Shown: positions 56,695-64,000 of the stretch, piece after piece
Layout: each line of letters opens with the position of its first letter
How positions within the stretch are numbered: position 1 is the stretch's first letter
Source of the DNA: [Limnothrix rosea] IAM M-220
GTDB lineage: Bacteria > Cyanobacteriota > Cyanobacteriia > Cyanobacteriales > MRBY01
Direction of reading: 5' to 3'
NCBI RefSeq assembly: GCF_001904615.1
Contig: NZ_MRBY01000005.1
Span: 29,249-93,248, forward strand
Length of the DNA: 64,000 nt
Program-made: the position numbers and the translations under genes
Notes under the pieces: model-generated
The model's input: only the letters and a program-made list of their open reading frames with translations
Told to the model about the DNA's origin: nothing
The model's database searches: none

Positions 56695-57097
56695 TACTGG
56701 GTTTTGGGTAGCATTGCTTGACCGTAGAGACTCTTACCACAATCAAGCTCTTGAATCTTTGCGTACTTATAATGAACCTTTGATCACAACGTGGAGTGTG
56801 ATTACAGAAACCTGTTACTTATTGCTTACTCGAAAAAATATTCAGACTCAAATAAAGTTTGTTGAGCAGATTAATCAAGACTTATTCACTATATTTGACC
56901 TCAATGCAAGCCATGTCCCAAGAATTGCAGAGTTAATGAAAAAATATGCTGATTTACCAATGGATTTGGCAGATGCTTCGCTGGTTATTTTAGCAGAACA
57001 TCTAGGTCATGGGCGTATCTTTTCAGTTGATCAAAGAGACTTTTATACTTATCGCTGGAAAAATACTGAACCCTTTCAAAATCTACTGATAACCTAG
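56681..57097 (+). CDS. PIN-domain (VapC-like) toxin
   Basis: This is a 138-residue PIN-domain ribonuclease. The acidic metal-binding residues are in order: Asp5 (IIADTGFWVALLD), Glu (WSVITETCYLLL), Asp (MDLADASLVILAE) and the last Asp in RIFSVDQRDF. The length is normal. Such toxins cut tRNA or rRNA when the unstable antitoxin is degraded. The start ATG lies inside the end of the antitoxin frame, so translation is coupled. It follows ureG and precedes alr. Confidence 0.88.
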   Translation: MIIADTGFWVALLDRRDSYHNQALESLRTYNEPLITTWSVITETCYLLLTRKNIQTQIKFVEQINQDLFTIFDLNASHVPRIAELMKKYADLPMDLADASLVILAEHLGHGRIFSVDQRDFYTYRWKNTEPFQNLLIT

Positions 57098-57144
57098 AAA
57101 GCTTCACTAATTAGAATTTCAGTGTTCTTGGAGGGCGATCGCCG

Positions 57145-58293
57145 ATGTTAGAGAGACAAAAATTTTCCGATTCCGTAGCACAGCAACGGGCATGGGTCGA
57201 AATTGATCATAAAGCTCTTGCTCACAATATTCGAGCGTTAAAAAGTTTACTGGCTCCAACAACAGAATTATTAGCAGTGGTAAAAGCTAATGCCTATGGT
57301 CACGGGGTCATCGAAGTTACAAAAACTGTTTTAGAAAATGGTGCAACTTGGTTGGCGATCGCCACCCTTGGAGAAGGAATTGAAATTCGGGAAGCGGGGA
57401 TTACTGCACCGATTTTAGTTTTGGGAGCGACAAATACCGCAGCAGAACTTGAGGCGATCGCCCACTGGGATTTGCAGCCAACCCTTTGTACTTTGGAGCA
57501 GCAAAAATTATTTCAAGAAACAATGAAGAAGCTGGGGAAAACGCTTCCTGTTCACCTTGAGATTGATACCGGAATGTCACGGCTAGGAACCCGCTGGGAA
57601 GGAGCTGTTGAATTTGTCGAGGCTGTCCACACTTCCGAAAATTTAGAAATCGCCAGTATTTATTCCCACTTTGCGACGGCCGATGAAGTGGATTTGACCA
57701 TGACTCATCTGCAACATGAGCGCTTTAAAACAACGCTTACTGAAATTGGGAAGTTGGGAATTCCTCTACCAAAACTACATCTTTGTAACTCGGCGGGGAC
57801 AATGCTGGGACAAGAGTTTCATTACGACATGGTGCGACCCGGGATTGCGATTTATGGCTGTTATCCTGCTCCTCACATGGAAAATGTTGTTGCTCTAAAA
57901 CCTGTCATGCAAGTGAAAGCGCGAATTACTCAGGTTAAAACTTTGCCGCCAGACACAGGCGTGAGTTATGGACATCGTTTTGTTACTTCCCAAAAAACTA
58001 AAATTGCGGTGGTGGGCATTGGTTACGCCGACGGGATTCCGCGCTGTTTATCGAATAATTTGAAAGTTTTCGTGAATGGTCAACTGGCTCCGCAACTTGG
58101 CTCGGTCACGATGGATCAAATTATGCTCGATGTTTCCCACATCGAAAATGTGCAGGCGGGAGATATTGTCACGCTCATTGGGAAGGAAGGGGGCGATCGC
58201 CTAACCGTAGACCAGTGGGCAAATCAGTTGGGGACAATTTCCTACGAGATTCTGTGTGGTTTTAAACCTCGTTTACCCCGCATTCATCTGTAA
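57145..58293 (+). CDS. alr: Alanine racemase
   Basis: This 382-residue PLP enzyme makes D-alanine for peptidoglycan. The PLP lysine is in AVVKANAYGHG and the catalytic tyrosine in VSYGHRFVT. RAWVEIDHKALAHNIRAL, HLEIDTGMSRLGTRW, HLCNSAGTML, VRPGIAIYGCYP and VGIGYADGIPR complete the family signature. GGAGG lies 10 nt ahead of the ATG with a HIP1 palindrome in between. It is followed by a small exported protein gene. Confidence 0.95.
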   Translation: MLERQKFSDSVAQQRAWVEIDHKALAHNIRALKSLLAPTTELLAVVKANAYGHGVIEVTKTVLENGATWLAIATLGEGIEIREAGITAPILVLGATNTAAELEAIAHWDLQPTLCTLEQQKLFQETMKKLGKTLPVHLEIDTGMSRLGTRWEGAVEFVEAVHTSENLEIASIYSHFATADEVDLTMTHLQHERFKTTLTEIGKLGIPLPKLHLCNSAGTMLGQEFHYDMVRPGIAIYGCYPAPHMENVVALKPVMQVKARITQVKTLPPDTGVSYGHRFVTSQKTKIAVVGIGYADGIPRCLSNNLKVFVNGQLAPQLGSVTMDQIMLDVSHIENVQAGDIVTLIGKEGGDRLTVDQWANQLGTISYEILCGFKPRLPRIHL

Positions 58294-58379
58294 TGTTCTG
58301 TGACGACTGTAATGCGACCAACCAGATCCATCAAAGCCGCTTGATATGATGAGCCGATAAGATTTCAGAAGATAAAAAC

Positions 58380-58793
58380 GTGAAAAAAAGTTTGGGATTC
58401 GGTTTGTTGGCGATCGCCGCAAGTTTTGGTTTAGCTCAAGAGATTAAAGCGGAAGAAGTTTGGCGAACAGAAGAATTTAACGCCGTTTATGTAGGCGATC
58501 GCGGTAGCACAGCGATTTGGGAATATGGCGATGGTTTCGGCACAGTCTTTCTCGATGGCTTGGCTGGCGAATACGAAGACCGTGGCACGTATTACGGCTA
58601 CTGGGTGCAGGCAACTTCTTCTAAAAAATGCGATACCTTTCGCGAGGGCGTGGATGGTCAACCCACTTACCACTGGGGCACTGTAAAAGTCGAATTTATC
58701 GATCCAGATTTGCCTTCTCGCTGGAAATTGAGCCTCGGTTTGTGCGATGGCGAACGCATGATTGATTTAAACGGCACACCTGTGATCGAATAA
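58380..58793 (+). CDS. Small exported protein of unknown function
   Basis: This 137-residue protein starts with GTG at 58380. A signal peptide (KKSLGFGLLAIAASFGLAQEIKAEE) probably ends after IKA. The mature part is beta-rich with repeated Gly/Tyr/Trp (AIWEYGDGFGTVFLDG, GTYYGYWVQ) and two Cys (KKCDTF and LGLCDG), possibly forming a disulfide in the periplasm. I recall similar cyanobacterial proteins without assigned function. It is convergent with the subtilase gene with only 2 bp between them. Confidence 0.6.
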   Translation: MKKSLGFGLLAIAASFGLAQEIKAEEVWRTEEFNAVYVGDRGSTAIWEYGDGFGTVFLDGLAGEYEDRGTYYGYWVQATSSKKCDTFREGVDGQPTYHWGTVKVEFIDPDLPSRWKLSLGLCDGERMIDLNGTPVIE

Positions 58794-58795
58794 GC

Positions 58796-60880
58796 CTAAT
58801 ATTTCAATTGCAAAGACCACTTTTTGAGACTGCCTGTATCGCTAGGGCTGAGATCAAGCACCCACAATGTCCATTCCCCTGTGATGTCGAGATTCATCAA
58901 CTGTTTCAGGCTGGGAGTATTAACTGGTGTGTAAGTTTTATAGAGATAATCGCGGCTGCCGAGGCTGCGGTTTTGCAATAAGAAAACATTGCCATTCGGG
59001 GAACGGAGATGAACTTCCACATCGCCGAGATATTCATGTTCAATTTCAACCGTGACGGAAATATCTCGAATGCGCCCCTGTTCGACAAAGGCCACAAGGC
59101 TGGTAATCCCTTCCTCTGTGCCGTCAGGAATTTCTAGCTCAAGATCGTTTGTTTGTTCCAAAACAAATTCGGGTTCTTCTACATCGACAAAGCGATTTGC
59201 CGCCGCTTCTACCGCACGACGGGCATTAATCTTGCCATAGCCAAACCAGCGGGAATGCCCTAAGGCATCGTAGGTTCCTAGCTGTAAACCTAGTTGGCGA
59301 TCGCGGGATTTATCGACAATTTTGTCGGCCGTATGTTCCAGAATTTCTTTCACCTCAGTTGCCGACAACATGGGATTGACGGATAACACCAGAGCAGCCG
59401 CCCCCGCCACCAATGGACAAGCACTAGATGTCCCCCCAAAGTCACGGGTAAAGTGGCCTGCACTATAGCCCAGCTCACCCATTGTGTCTGTGCTTAGAAT
59501 GCCATTGCCAGCAAGATTTTCCTGCACTTCTGGAGCCGTAGGTAAATAGCCATGTTCCGCAAACCACATCGCAGGCGGCGCATTATTACTCGGCGCGCAA
59601 ACAGAAATTTCAGATCCCCAATTGCTATAAACGGCTTTTTGATTTTGGCTAGTACAAGCACTGACGGCGATCGCATCGGGATGAGTGGCGTAACCATTGA
59701 GCCAAGCAGTGGGGCCATAAAGCATTTTGTTATGCCAGCCCCGCTCATAAATTGTGCCGTCTAGGGGGCGATTAGCATTACCCGCCGCAAAGACGACCAC
59801 ACAGCCTTTACCGTCTCGTCCAACCGTTGCTGCATAATGAATTGCCGCATTTTGCCGAAGAGATAACGGAAAATGAACCGCCGCCGCGTTCCAGCTACAG
59901 GAAATCACATCTGCTCCCTTATCTACCGCCCAGAGAAAGAGCGACTCAATGGAATCATCGTCAAGGTAACCTGTCGTTTTGAGAGGCATTAAAGCGCAAT
60001 CAGGGGCAACACCCACAATCCCCGTCCCTGTTTCTTCAGCTACGGCGAGACCTGCGCAGGCCGTCCCATGACTCTCTTGATCATGTTCTGGGGTCGGCAA
60101 AAAATCGTTATCACCAAAATCGTAGGGCGCAACAATTTTTCCTTGTCCCTGAAAATCGGGATGGTTTAAGTCAACGGCATCGTCCATCACAGCCACCACA
60201 ATGGAGCGATCGCCCTTCGTATATTCCCAAGCCCCAACCGCATCAATACCTTGGGGTTGCTCTGGCTGATCAGGATTTGGCTCGTGGAGATACCATTGTT
60301 CCGAAAATAAAGTATCTGTTGGCAGTTCGATGCTAAGGGATTCTTGAGGCAAAATAACATTCGCTTCCGCCACATTAATTCCCGATAAAGCCCGTAATTG
60401 ATTCGCTAATTTAATCGGATTTGCCGTTGTCTCCTTCGTAAGCTCGTAGATAAATGTATTTTCTAAACCCAATACCGGACGAATTAGTTTTAAATTATGG
60501 CGATCGCCGAAACCTCGATGCTCATGGGAAGATAAATTTTGAGCAAACTGAATCGTAATCTGATTTGTGAGGTAAACAAAACTATCAATCGAATAAGCAA
60601 GCTGGTAGACATGACTGGCAAATAAAATCTCATCACTCTGTCGCGCCGCCGCCAAAACCGTTTCCAAATCCTCCGGCGGCACAATCACCTCCTGCATCAA
60701 AAAATCTTTGCCGACAAGAGACAACGGACGATACATTAGACCCGGAACAATTTCGAGTAGGTCAACATCTTGATCTCGAAACGCAACGGTCAGACGATCA
60801 TCTAATTTGTGCAATAAAAGTTCTGCCTGTCCCCGTTGTAAAATAAGACCTTGTTGTGGCGTTACCTCTGGTGCTGCCAT
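58796..60880 (-). CDS. Subtilisin-like serine protease with P domain (PrcA-like)
   Basis: This is a 694-residue S8 peptidase. The first ~200 residues form a conserved non-catalytic region; then come catalytic Asp (~229, VVAVMDDAVDLNH), His (~268, SHGTACAG) and Ser (~481, GGTSSACPLVAGAAAL), with the oxyanion Asn in VFAAGNANRP. A C-terminal P/homoB domain (~590-694, ISVTVEIEHEYLGDVEVHLRSPNGNVFLLQNR, TGEWTLWVLDL) is as in kexin-type enzymes. No signal peptide is seen, so it is probably cytoplasmic. The whole resembles the calcium-dependent protease PrcA of Anabaena, from memory; Asp-rich loops fit calcium binding. Confidence 0.88.
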   Translation of the reverse strand: MAAPEVTPQQGLILQRGQAELLLHKLDDRLTVAFRDQDVDLLEIVPGLMYRPLSLVGKDFLMQEVIVPPEDLETVLAAARQSDEILFASHVYQLAYSIDSFVYLTNQITIQFAQNLSSHEHRGFGDRHNLKLIRPVLGLENTFIYELTKETTANPIKLANQLRALSGINVAEANVILPQESLSIELPTDTLFSEQWYLHEPNPDQPEQPQGIDAVGAWEYTKGDRSIVVAVMDDAVDLNHPDFQGQGKIVAPYDFGDNDFLPTPEHDQESHGTACAGLAVAEETGTGIVGVAPDCALMPLKTTGYLDDDSIESLFLWAVDKGADVISCSWNAAAVHFPLSLRQNAAIHYAATVGRDGKGCVVVFAAGNANRPLDGTIYERGWHNKMLYGPTAWLNGYATHPDAIAVSACTSQNQKAVYSNWGSEISVCAPSNNAPPAMWFAEHGYLPTAPEVQENLAGNGILSTDTMGELGYSAGHFTRDFGGTSSACPLVAGAAALVLSVNPMLSATEVKEILEHTADKIVDKSRDRQLGLQLGTYDALGHSRWFGYGKINARRAVEAAANRFVDVEEPEFVLEQTNDLELEIPDGTEEGITSLVAFVEQGRIRDISVTVEIEHEYLGDVEVHLRSPNGNVFLLQNRSLGSRDYLYKTYTPVNTPSLKQLMNLDITGEWTLWVLDLSPSDTGSLKKWSLQLKY

Positions 60881-60968
60881 AGCCTAAACCCTCTCCTTGA
60901 CCATCCCTGCGTGGGATCGAGATGTACATTCAACCGTTACCCTATCAAATCATCGCTTGACGAGAATT

Positions 60969-61517
60969 ATGAAAGCAACCAACATCCTTCGTTTGATCCC
61001 ACTCGTTAGTTTGGCAATGGGGTGTTCTTTGGCAATTATGCCACCGATTTTGGCTCAGTCTGAACCGACCCAACAAAACTTAAGTGAACTGCGTCCCCTC
61101 CAAACTGGTGACAGTATTTTGAGCATGGCTGGTGGTTCTTCGCTCATGGATGAGGCGATCGCCGCCATCTCAGACAAAGACTACGAAATCGCCGTCGAGC
61201 GACTACAAGAAGCCCGCCAAATCTTTAACCAACTATCCAATTTCCATATCGACATCGCCAATAGCTTCCAAGGAATTGACAACAGCGTCTACGATGCAGA
61301 ACGTCGCGCTGCCATCGAAGCAGGAGATATGCGCGACACCGCAACCTATCGCCTTGCCCTTGTTCATCGCGTCCAAGGTAAACCAGAGCTTTCCGTACCA
61401 CTATTGATTCAGGTGATTCGCTCCCAGAGCCCCGCCAGTGATCTCGGCTCAAAATCATACAAACAGCTCTACGAGCTAGGATTTGTTAGCAACGAATTCG
61501 AGCAACCGCAGTTCTAA
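60969..61517 (+). CDS. Exported protein with TPR-like helices
   Basis: This 182-residue protein starts at ATG 60969, following GAGAA; the frame reaches 60897, but that extension precedes the signal peptide. The signal peptide is LRLIPLVSLAMGCSLAIMPPILAQ. The mature part is helical, with SLMDEAIAAISDKDYEIAVERLQEARQIFNQL, a TPR-like pair, and DTATYRLALVHRVQGKPELSVPLLIQVIR, a second. TPRs mediate protein contacts; the partner is unknown. It is divergent from the protease gene, so the two may share a regulatory region. Confidence 0.6.
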   Translation: MKATNILRLIPLVSLAMGCSLAIMPPILAQSEPTQQNLSELRPLQTGDSILSMAGGSSLMDEAIAAISDKDYEIAVERLQEARQIFNQLSNFHIDIANSFQGIDNSVYDAERRAAIEAGDMRDTATYRLALVHRVQGKPELSVPLLIQVIRSQSPASDLGSKSYKQLYELGFVSNEFEQPQF

Positions 61518-61704
61518 CTTCACCTAAATAACAAGACAAACCAACTAAATCTACTGCCGCCAAAAGAGAGCATCTACCACAAACAACAAAAGGGAAAGAT
61601 CTGATCATCCTTCCCCCAGTTGATGTTTGAAAATACTACCAAATAAAATCTCTTATTCTTTCAAATACTTCTAACCCGTGAAACTAAAAAGTACTTGTCA
61701 AAAA

Positions 61705-61878
61705 CTATTTAAAAGAAAGCTCCCCTCTCACTAGGGCATACTCTAAATCCTTAAGAGCAGACAGCGACTGCTTCGTCATGGGAGTGCGCCACAACAGCCG
61801 GTCAATTTGTTGCTCTTCTTCTGAAGACATCTGCCCCGAATCTAAAACTCGCTGTATTTTTTGTAAAAGTTCATTCAT
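61705..61878 (-). CDS. Small protein of a four-member paralog set (member 3, 57 residues)
   Basis: The ATG at 61878 has GGGAG 7 nt upstream, the best ribosome site in this part; an ATG two codons earlier (61884) is too close to it. The product reads MNELLQKIQRVLDSG, QMSSEEEQQIDRLLW, PMTKQSLSALKDLEYALVRGELSFK. It has the layout of the small genes at 13791, 25916 and 62443: a first helix, an I/M-S turn, a second helix with an acidic cluster, then L/M-T, and a final helix ending R-G-E-L. Its short length makes it easy to overlook. Confidence 0.6.
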   Translation of the reverse strand: MNELLQKIQRVLDSGQMSSEEEQQIDRLLWRTPMTKQSLSALKDLEYALVRGELSFK

Positions 61879-62132
61879 TTCCATACTCCCTACGTGGATT
61901 TCATATACATAAACAATTGGAAACCATTTATTCTAATCTCAGAATAGCTAGTATCAATGAGGTAGAAAGCAGCCGCACCATTGATAACTCTTATTTTAGG
62001 CAAACACTGAAAAGCAACTTGTTAGAAGTATGTCTTTCGCAATGTTTCTTGATTAATGATTGCACTTCTCTATGTTTGCGATACTTGTCTAACAAAACAT
62101 ATTTTTCAAGAAAAATACCAACATCACTCTCT

Positions 62133-62393
62133 ATGCATCACTTGATTTTTTATAGCAAACCGGGTTGCCATCTCTGTGAAGGCTTACAGGAAAAATTAAC
62201 TCGGATTAAAAACCTTTCATTGCAAATAGAAGTGCGTGACATTACAAAAAATGTCGAATGGTTTGAAAAATATCAATATGAAATTCCTGTTCTCACTATC
62301 GAAAAAAATGGGTCAGAGATGACATTACCAAGATTTTCTCCCCGTGCATCTTCCGAAAAAATTGCTCAGAAATTGAGTATGTACCTAGAGTAA
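62133..62393 (+). CDS. Glutaredoxin-like protein (DUF836 type)
   Basis: This 86-residue thioredoxin-fold protein has MHHLIFYSKPGCHLCEGLQEKL, with the CxxC pair C-H-L-C near the N-terminus, then IEVRDITKNVEWFEKYQYEIPVLTIEKNG with the cis-Pro loop (IPVL). The frame is open to 61917, but the upstream 72 residues do not resemble the family, so I start at 62133. Such proteins are common in cyanobacteria; the redox partner is unknown. It lies between two minus-strand small-protein genes. Confidence 0.8.
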   Translation: MHHLIFYSKPGCHLCEGLQEKLTRIKNLSLQIEVRDITKNVEWFEKYQYEIPVLTIEKNGSEMTLPRFSPRASSEKIAQKLSMYLE

Positions 62394-62442
62394 AAATGAG
62401 GGTTCGATCCATCATCTAAATCTCAACAATGGGTTATGAAAA

Positions 62443-62637
62443 TTAAATCAAACTAGATGGATCTAGCTTGGTAATTAGACCGCGTGCAATGTCATTTTCA
62501 AGGCGAAGCCGCGAAATGTGGACATCATCCCCTAGGGAGGTGTCGAGAAATATTTGCCTCAACTCCTGGGCTTGATGCGGACTGATATAGTGGGTGCTGT
62601 AAATTTGTTGAAGCAACTCATTAAAATATTCAGGCAT
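62443..62637 (-). CDS. Small protein of a four-member paralog set (member 4)
   Basis: The ATG at 62637 is preceded by CGGA at a good distance and gives 64 residues; a TTG at 62664 would extend it. The sequence follows the shared pattern: FNELLQQIYSTHYISPHQAQ, ELRQIFLDTSLGDDVHISR, LRLENDIARGLITKLDPSS. Compared with the member at 25916 it has the same IY near the start of helix 1, an I-S-P turn where that one has V-T-P, and ARG-LI where that one has EAGEIL. There is no signal or membrane segment. Confidence 0.6.
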   Translation of the reverse strand: MPEYFNELLQQIYSTHYISPHQAQELRQIFLDTSLGDDVHISRLRLENDIARGLITKLDPSSLI

Positions 62638-62664
62638 TGTTCCGAGTTCATTTGCATTTTTCAA

Positions 62665-62996
62665 GTTGACAGTCTGCCATATTTAAATAGAAACAGAGTT
62701 AACTTTTGTACAAATTTTTACTATGTTCGGTATTTACAAGTGTATTGTCTCTTTTTTTATGCTGACATCAGTAATTTAGCGGAAGTGAGTTTTTTCTAAA
62801 GTTTTATTTTATTTTCTATAAAAATATAATTAGAAAAAGATGCTTTGGTTATTTTGTTTCTTGCATTTTTAGTGCAAGCTTAGTGCGTTATGAAGTTCAT
62901 ATTTTTTATGGAATCTCAGGGTTTACGTCCTTTGGCTGGCATTCAATGTATTGAAGTGAAGAGGAAATGCAAGCTACATCAATTGAAAATAAATAA
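62665..62996. other. AT-rich intergenic stretch
   Basis: These 332 bases lie between the small gene at 62443 and the small membrane protein at 62997. They are AT-rich with stops in all frames, and I see no HIP1 site, hairpin with T-run, or gene. Confidence 0.6.
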
Positions 62997-63218
62997 CTAA
63001 AAGACACTGAATGCAAATGTGCTGATGAGGCCAGTTCCTAAGATACTAGCAATGGTTAAACCAATCGGATTTGAGTGGTGCTGCTGGGCTTTGCGGCGCG
63101 ATCGCCCTCTGAGAAAACCATAAATGTGGGGCGCACCGAGAAAGAAAAATAACAATGCCAACAGATCTGCTTCTTCACGACCTTGGGCTTGGGAAGAAAA
63201 ATTTTGTTGAGTATCCAT
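62997..63218 (-). CDS. Small membrane protein of unknown function
   Basis: This 73-residue protein starts at ATG 63218, which has GGAG 6 nt upstream; an upstream Met at 63287 is unlikely because it would overlap the receiver gene. After a Gln/Ser/Glu-rich lead (MDTQQNFSSQAQGREEAD) there are two hydrophobic segments (LLALLFFFLGAPHIYGFL and IGLTIASILGTGLISTFAF) joined by a basic loop (RGRSRRKAQQHH), indicating a hairpin in the membrane with the loop on the cytoplasmic side. I recognise no family. It follows the PilH-like gene by 58 bp and may be co-transcribed. Confidence 0.6.
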   Translation of the reverse strand: MDTQQNFSSQAQGREEADLLALLFFFLGAPHIYGFLRGRSRRKAQQHHSNPIGLTIASILGTGLISTFAFSVF

Positions 63219-63276
63219 AAAAATCTCCAAGTAAAATGTGCTGGTAGCTAGCAAAATCGGCGATCGCCGCTCACCT

Positions 63277-63645
63277 CTAGGCCACAAACTGTTTGACCGC
63301 CCTCACAATTTCTTCAGCTTGAACAGGCTTAGTGATGTAGGCATTCGCACCTTGCTTTAAACCCCATTTTTTATCCATACGCTCAGATTTACTGGAGCAA
63401 AGAATAACCGGAATATCAGCGGTAGCTTCGCTTTTCTTCAGTTCACGACAAAAACCATAGCCACTTTTTCCCGGTAAAACAACATCTAAAACAATGCCGT
63501 CAATGGCGACATTTTGCTGCTCAATTAACGCTTGGCCAGCTTCAGCAGTGGTCACATTAATGATGTCAAAGCCATATTCTTCAAGATGTGTTCGTAAAAT
63601 ATGGGTATCAACCGGGTTGTCTTCAATAATTAAAAGCGTCGGCAT
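63277..63645 (-). CDS. PilH-like stand-alone response regulator
   Basis: This 122-residue receiver has the acidic residues E8/D9 (IIEDNPVD), the phosphoacceptor Asp in IVLDVVLPGKSG, Ser at the Thr/Ser site (VILCSSKS) and the Lys in YITKPV. It shares the CS-x-KS...WGLKQGANAYITKP segment with PilH at 5912-6274, so it is a paralog. One acidic pocket residue is Glu rather than Asp, which is common. No kinase lies nearby, so its donor is unknown. The small membrane protein gene lies downstream. Confidence 0.85.
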   Translation of the reverse strand: MPTLLIIEDNPVDTHILRTHLEEYGFDIINVTTAEAGQALIEQQNVAIDGIVLDVVLPGKSGYGFCRELKKSEATADIPVILCSSKSERMDKKWGLKQGANAYITKPVQAEEIVRAVKQFVA

Positions 63646-64000
63646 AGTTTACTGTCTCCGAAAAATGAGTTGGAATAAAAAATTAACCACAATCCGTGCT
63701 TTCTAAAGGCTTGATATGATCACCTATCGAAATCAACTCAGTGATGGAGCGCTAGTACCAAAGCAAGATTTAACATTGCGAACTTGATATTGATGATAGT
63801 TGCGCTCTCTTAAATGTAACAGAATGTAACGACCCTCTCAGGTGATAAAGTCAGCAAAATACTGTGACAAAGATCACTCTGGGTTAGAGAATGAGCCTGT
63901 TTTTTGGTAGATAACGTGAGTTTTGCTTAAGCATGCTCGGAAGTATGACGCGGTGAATGGGAGAGCGAGAGATCGGGAGATGTTTCTATGCAAACAATCC
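63646..64000. other. Intergenic stretch at window end with repeat copy C
   Basis: These 355 bases are upstream of the PilH-like gene. They contain repeat copy C from 63910 onward. Bases 63700-63900 are AT-rich, with no gene seen; the promoter of the receiver gene likely lies there. Confidence 0.5.
63910..64000 (+). repeat. Structured intergenic repeat, copy C (cut by window edge)
   Basis: This copy matches 568-658 over 91 bases with five differences by eye, including the whole GA-rich arm (GACGCGGTGAATGGGAGAGC). The CT-rich right arm would lie beyond the window end. Confidence 0.85.

Noticed and set aside
1..64000. CRISPR arrays, rRNA, tRNA, integrase or transposase genes
   Set aside because: I looked on both strands and found no regularly spaced direct repeats, no rRNA or cloverleaf sequence, and no transposase or integrase motifs.
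1..64000. HIP1 palindromes (GGCGATCGCC) as site-specific signals
   Set aside because: They are spread through coding and non-coding DNA at roughly one per kilobase, as known for many cyanobacteria, so single sites are not listed as features.

Overview
This window is chromosomal DNA from a cyanobacterium. The palindrome GGCGATCGCC (HIP1) recurs roughly once per kilobase. The RNA polymerase beta' subunit is split into rpoC1 and rpoC2, and there is a CpcS/CpeS-type phycobiliprotein lyase and a FutA-type iron-binding protein. Gene order (rpsT-tatD-rpoB-rpoC1-rpoC2 and rpsL-rpsG-fusA-tufA-rpsJ) is also typical. A relative of the Synechococcus PCC 7002 group is my guess only.

Layout. 1-3.4 kb: the 3' end of a YacP-type NYN gene, prepilin peptidase and a UbiB-family kinase. 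3.4-4.7 kb: a 1.36 kb non-coding stretch holding a decayed receiver-domain fragment. 4.7-12.75 kb: a complete type IV pilus chemotaxis operon, pilG-pilH-pilI-pilJ-pilL, with an uninterrupted CheA-like PilL. 13-26 kb: mostly single genes, namely a J-domain protein, MoaD, an ATP-grasp-like protein, a 1486-residue CBS/PAS/GAF hybrid kinase, a B12-radical SAM protein, a fatty acid desaturase, DprA and FutA. 26.4-37.2 kb: the rpo block on the minus strand with tatD and rpsT. 37.5-45.6 kb: hisD, the CpcS-like lyase, an RNase D-like exonuclease, a DUF924 protein, a serine hydrolase, a DUF697-type GTPase and a Lon N-terminal-domain protein. 45.8-50.9 kb: the str operon. 51-61.5 kb: an A-type Fe-S carrier, a cupin, tadA, glutaredoxin, ahcY, a dihydroorotase-like protein, a lone ureG, a PIN toxin-antitoxin pair, alr, and a subtilase with a P domain. 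61.5-64 kb: very small genes and a second PilH-like receiver.

How the genes connect. Prepilin peptidase matures pilins. PilG/H/I/J/L form the signal pathway that steers pilus motors, as in phototactic cyanobacteria. The rpo and str blocks are housekeeping transcription and translation units, divided by hairpins that I place at several junctions.

The least expected observations are three. (1) A structured intergenic repeat of about 150 bp has three copies (568-720, 12749-12893, 63910 to the window end); its two arms show a compensatory base-pair change. (2) Four dispersed proteins of about 57-77 residues share one layout, and one of them (61705-61878) is short enough to be missed by normal length cut-offs. 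(3) A fragment of a PilG-like receiver domain lies 1.2 kb upstream of intact pilG.
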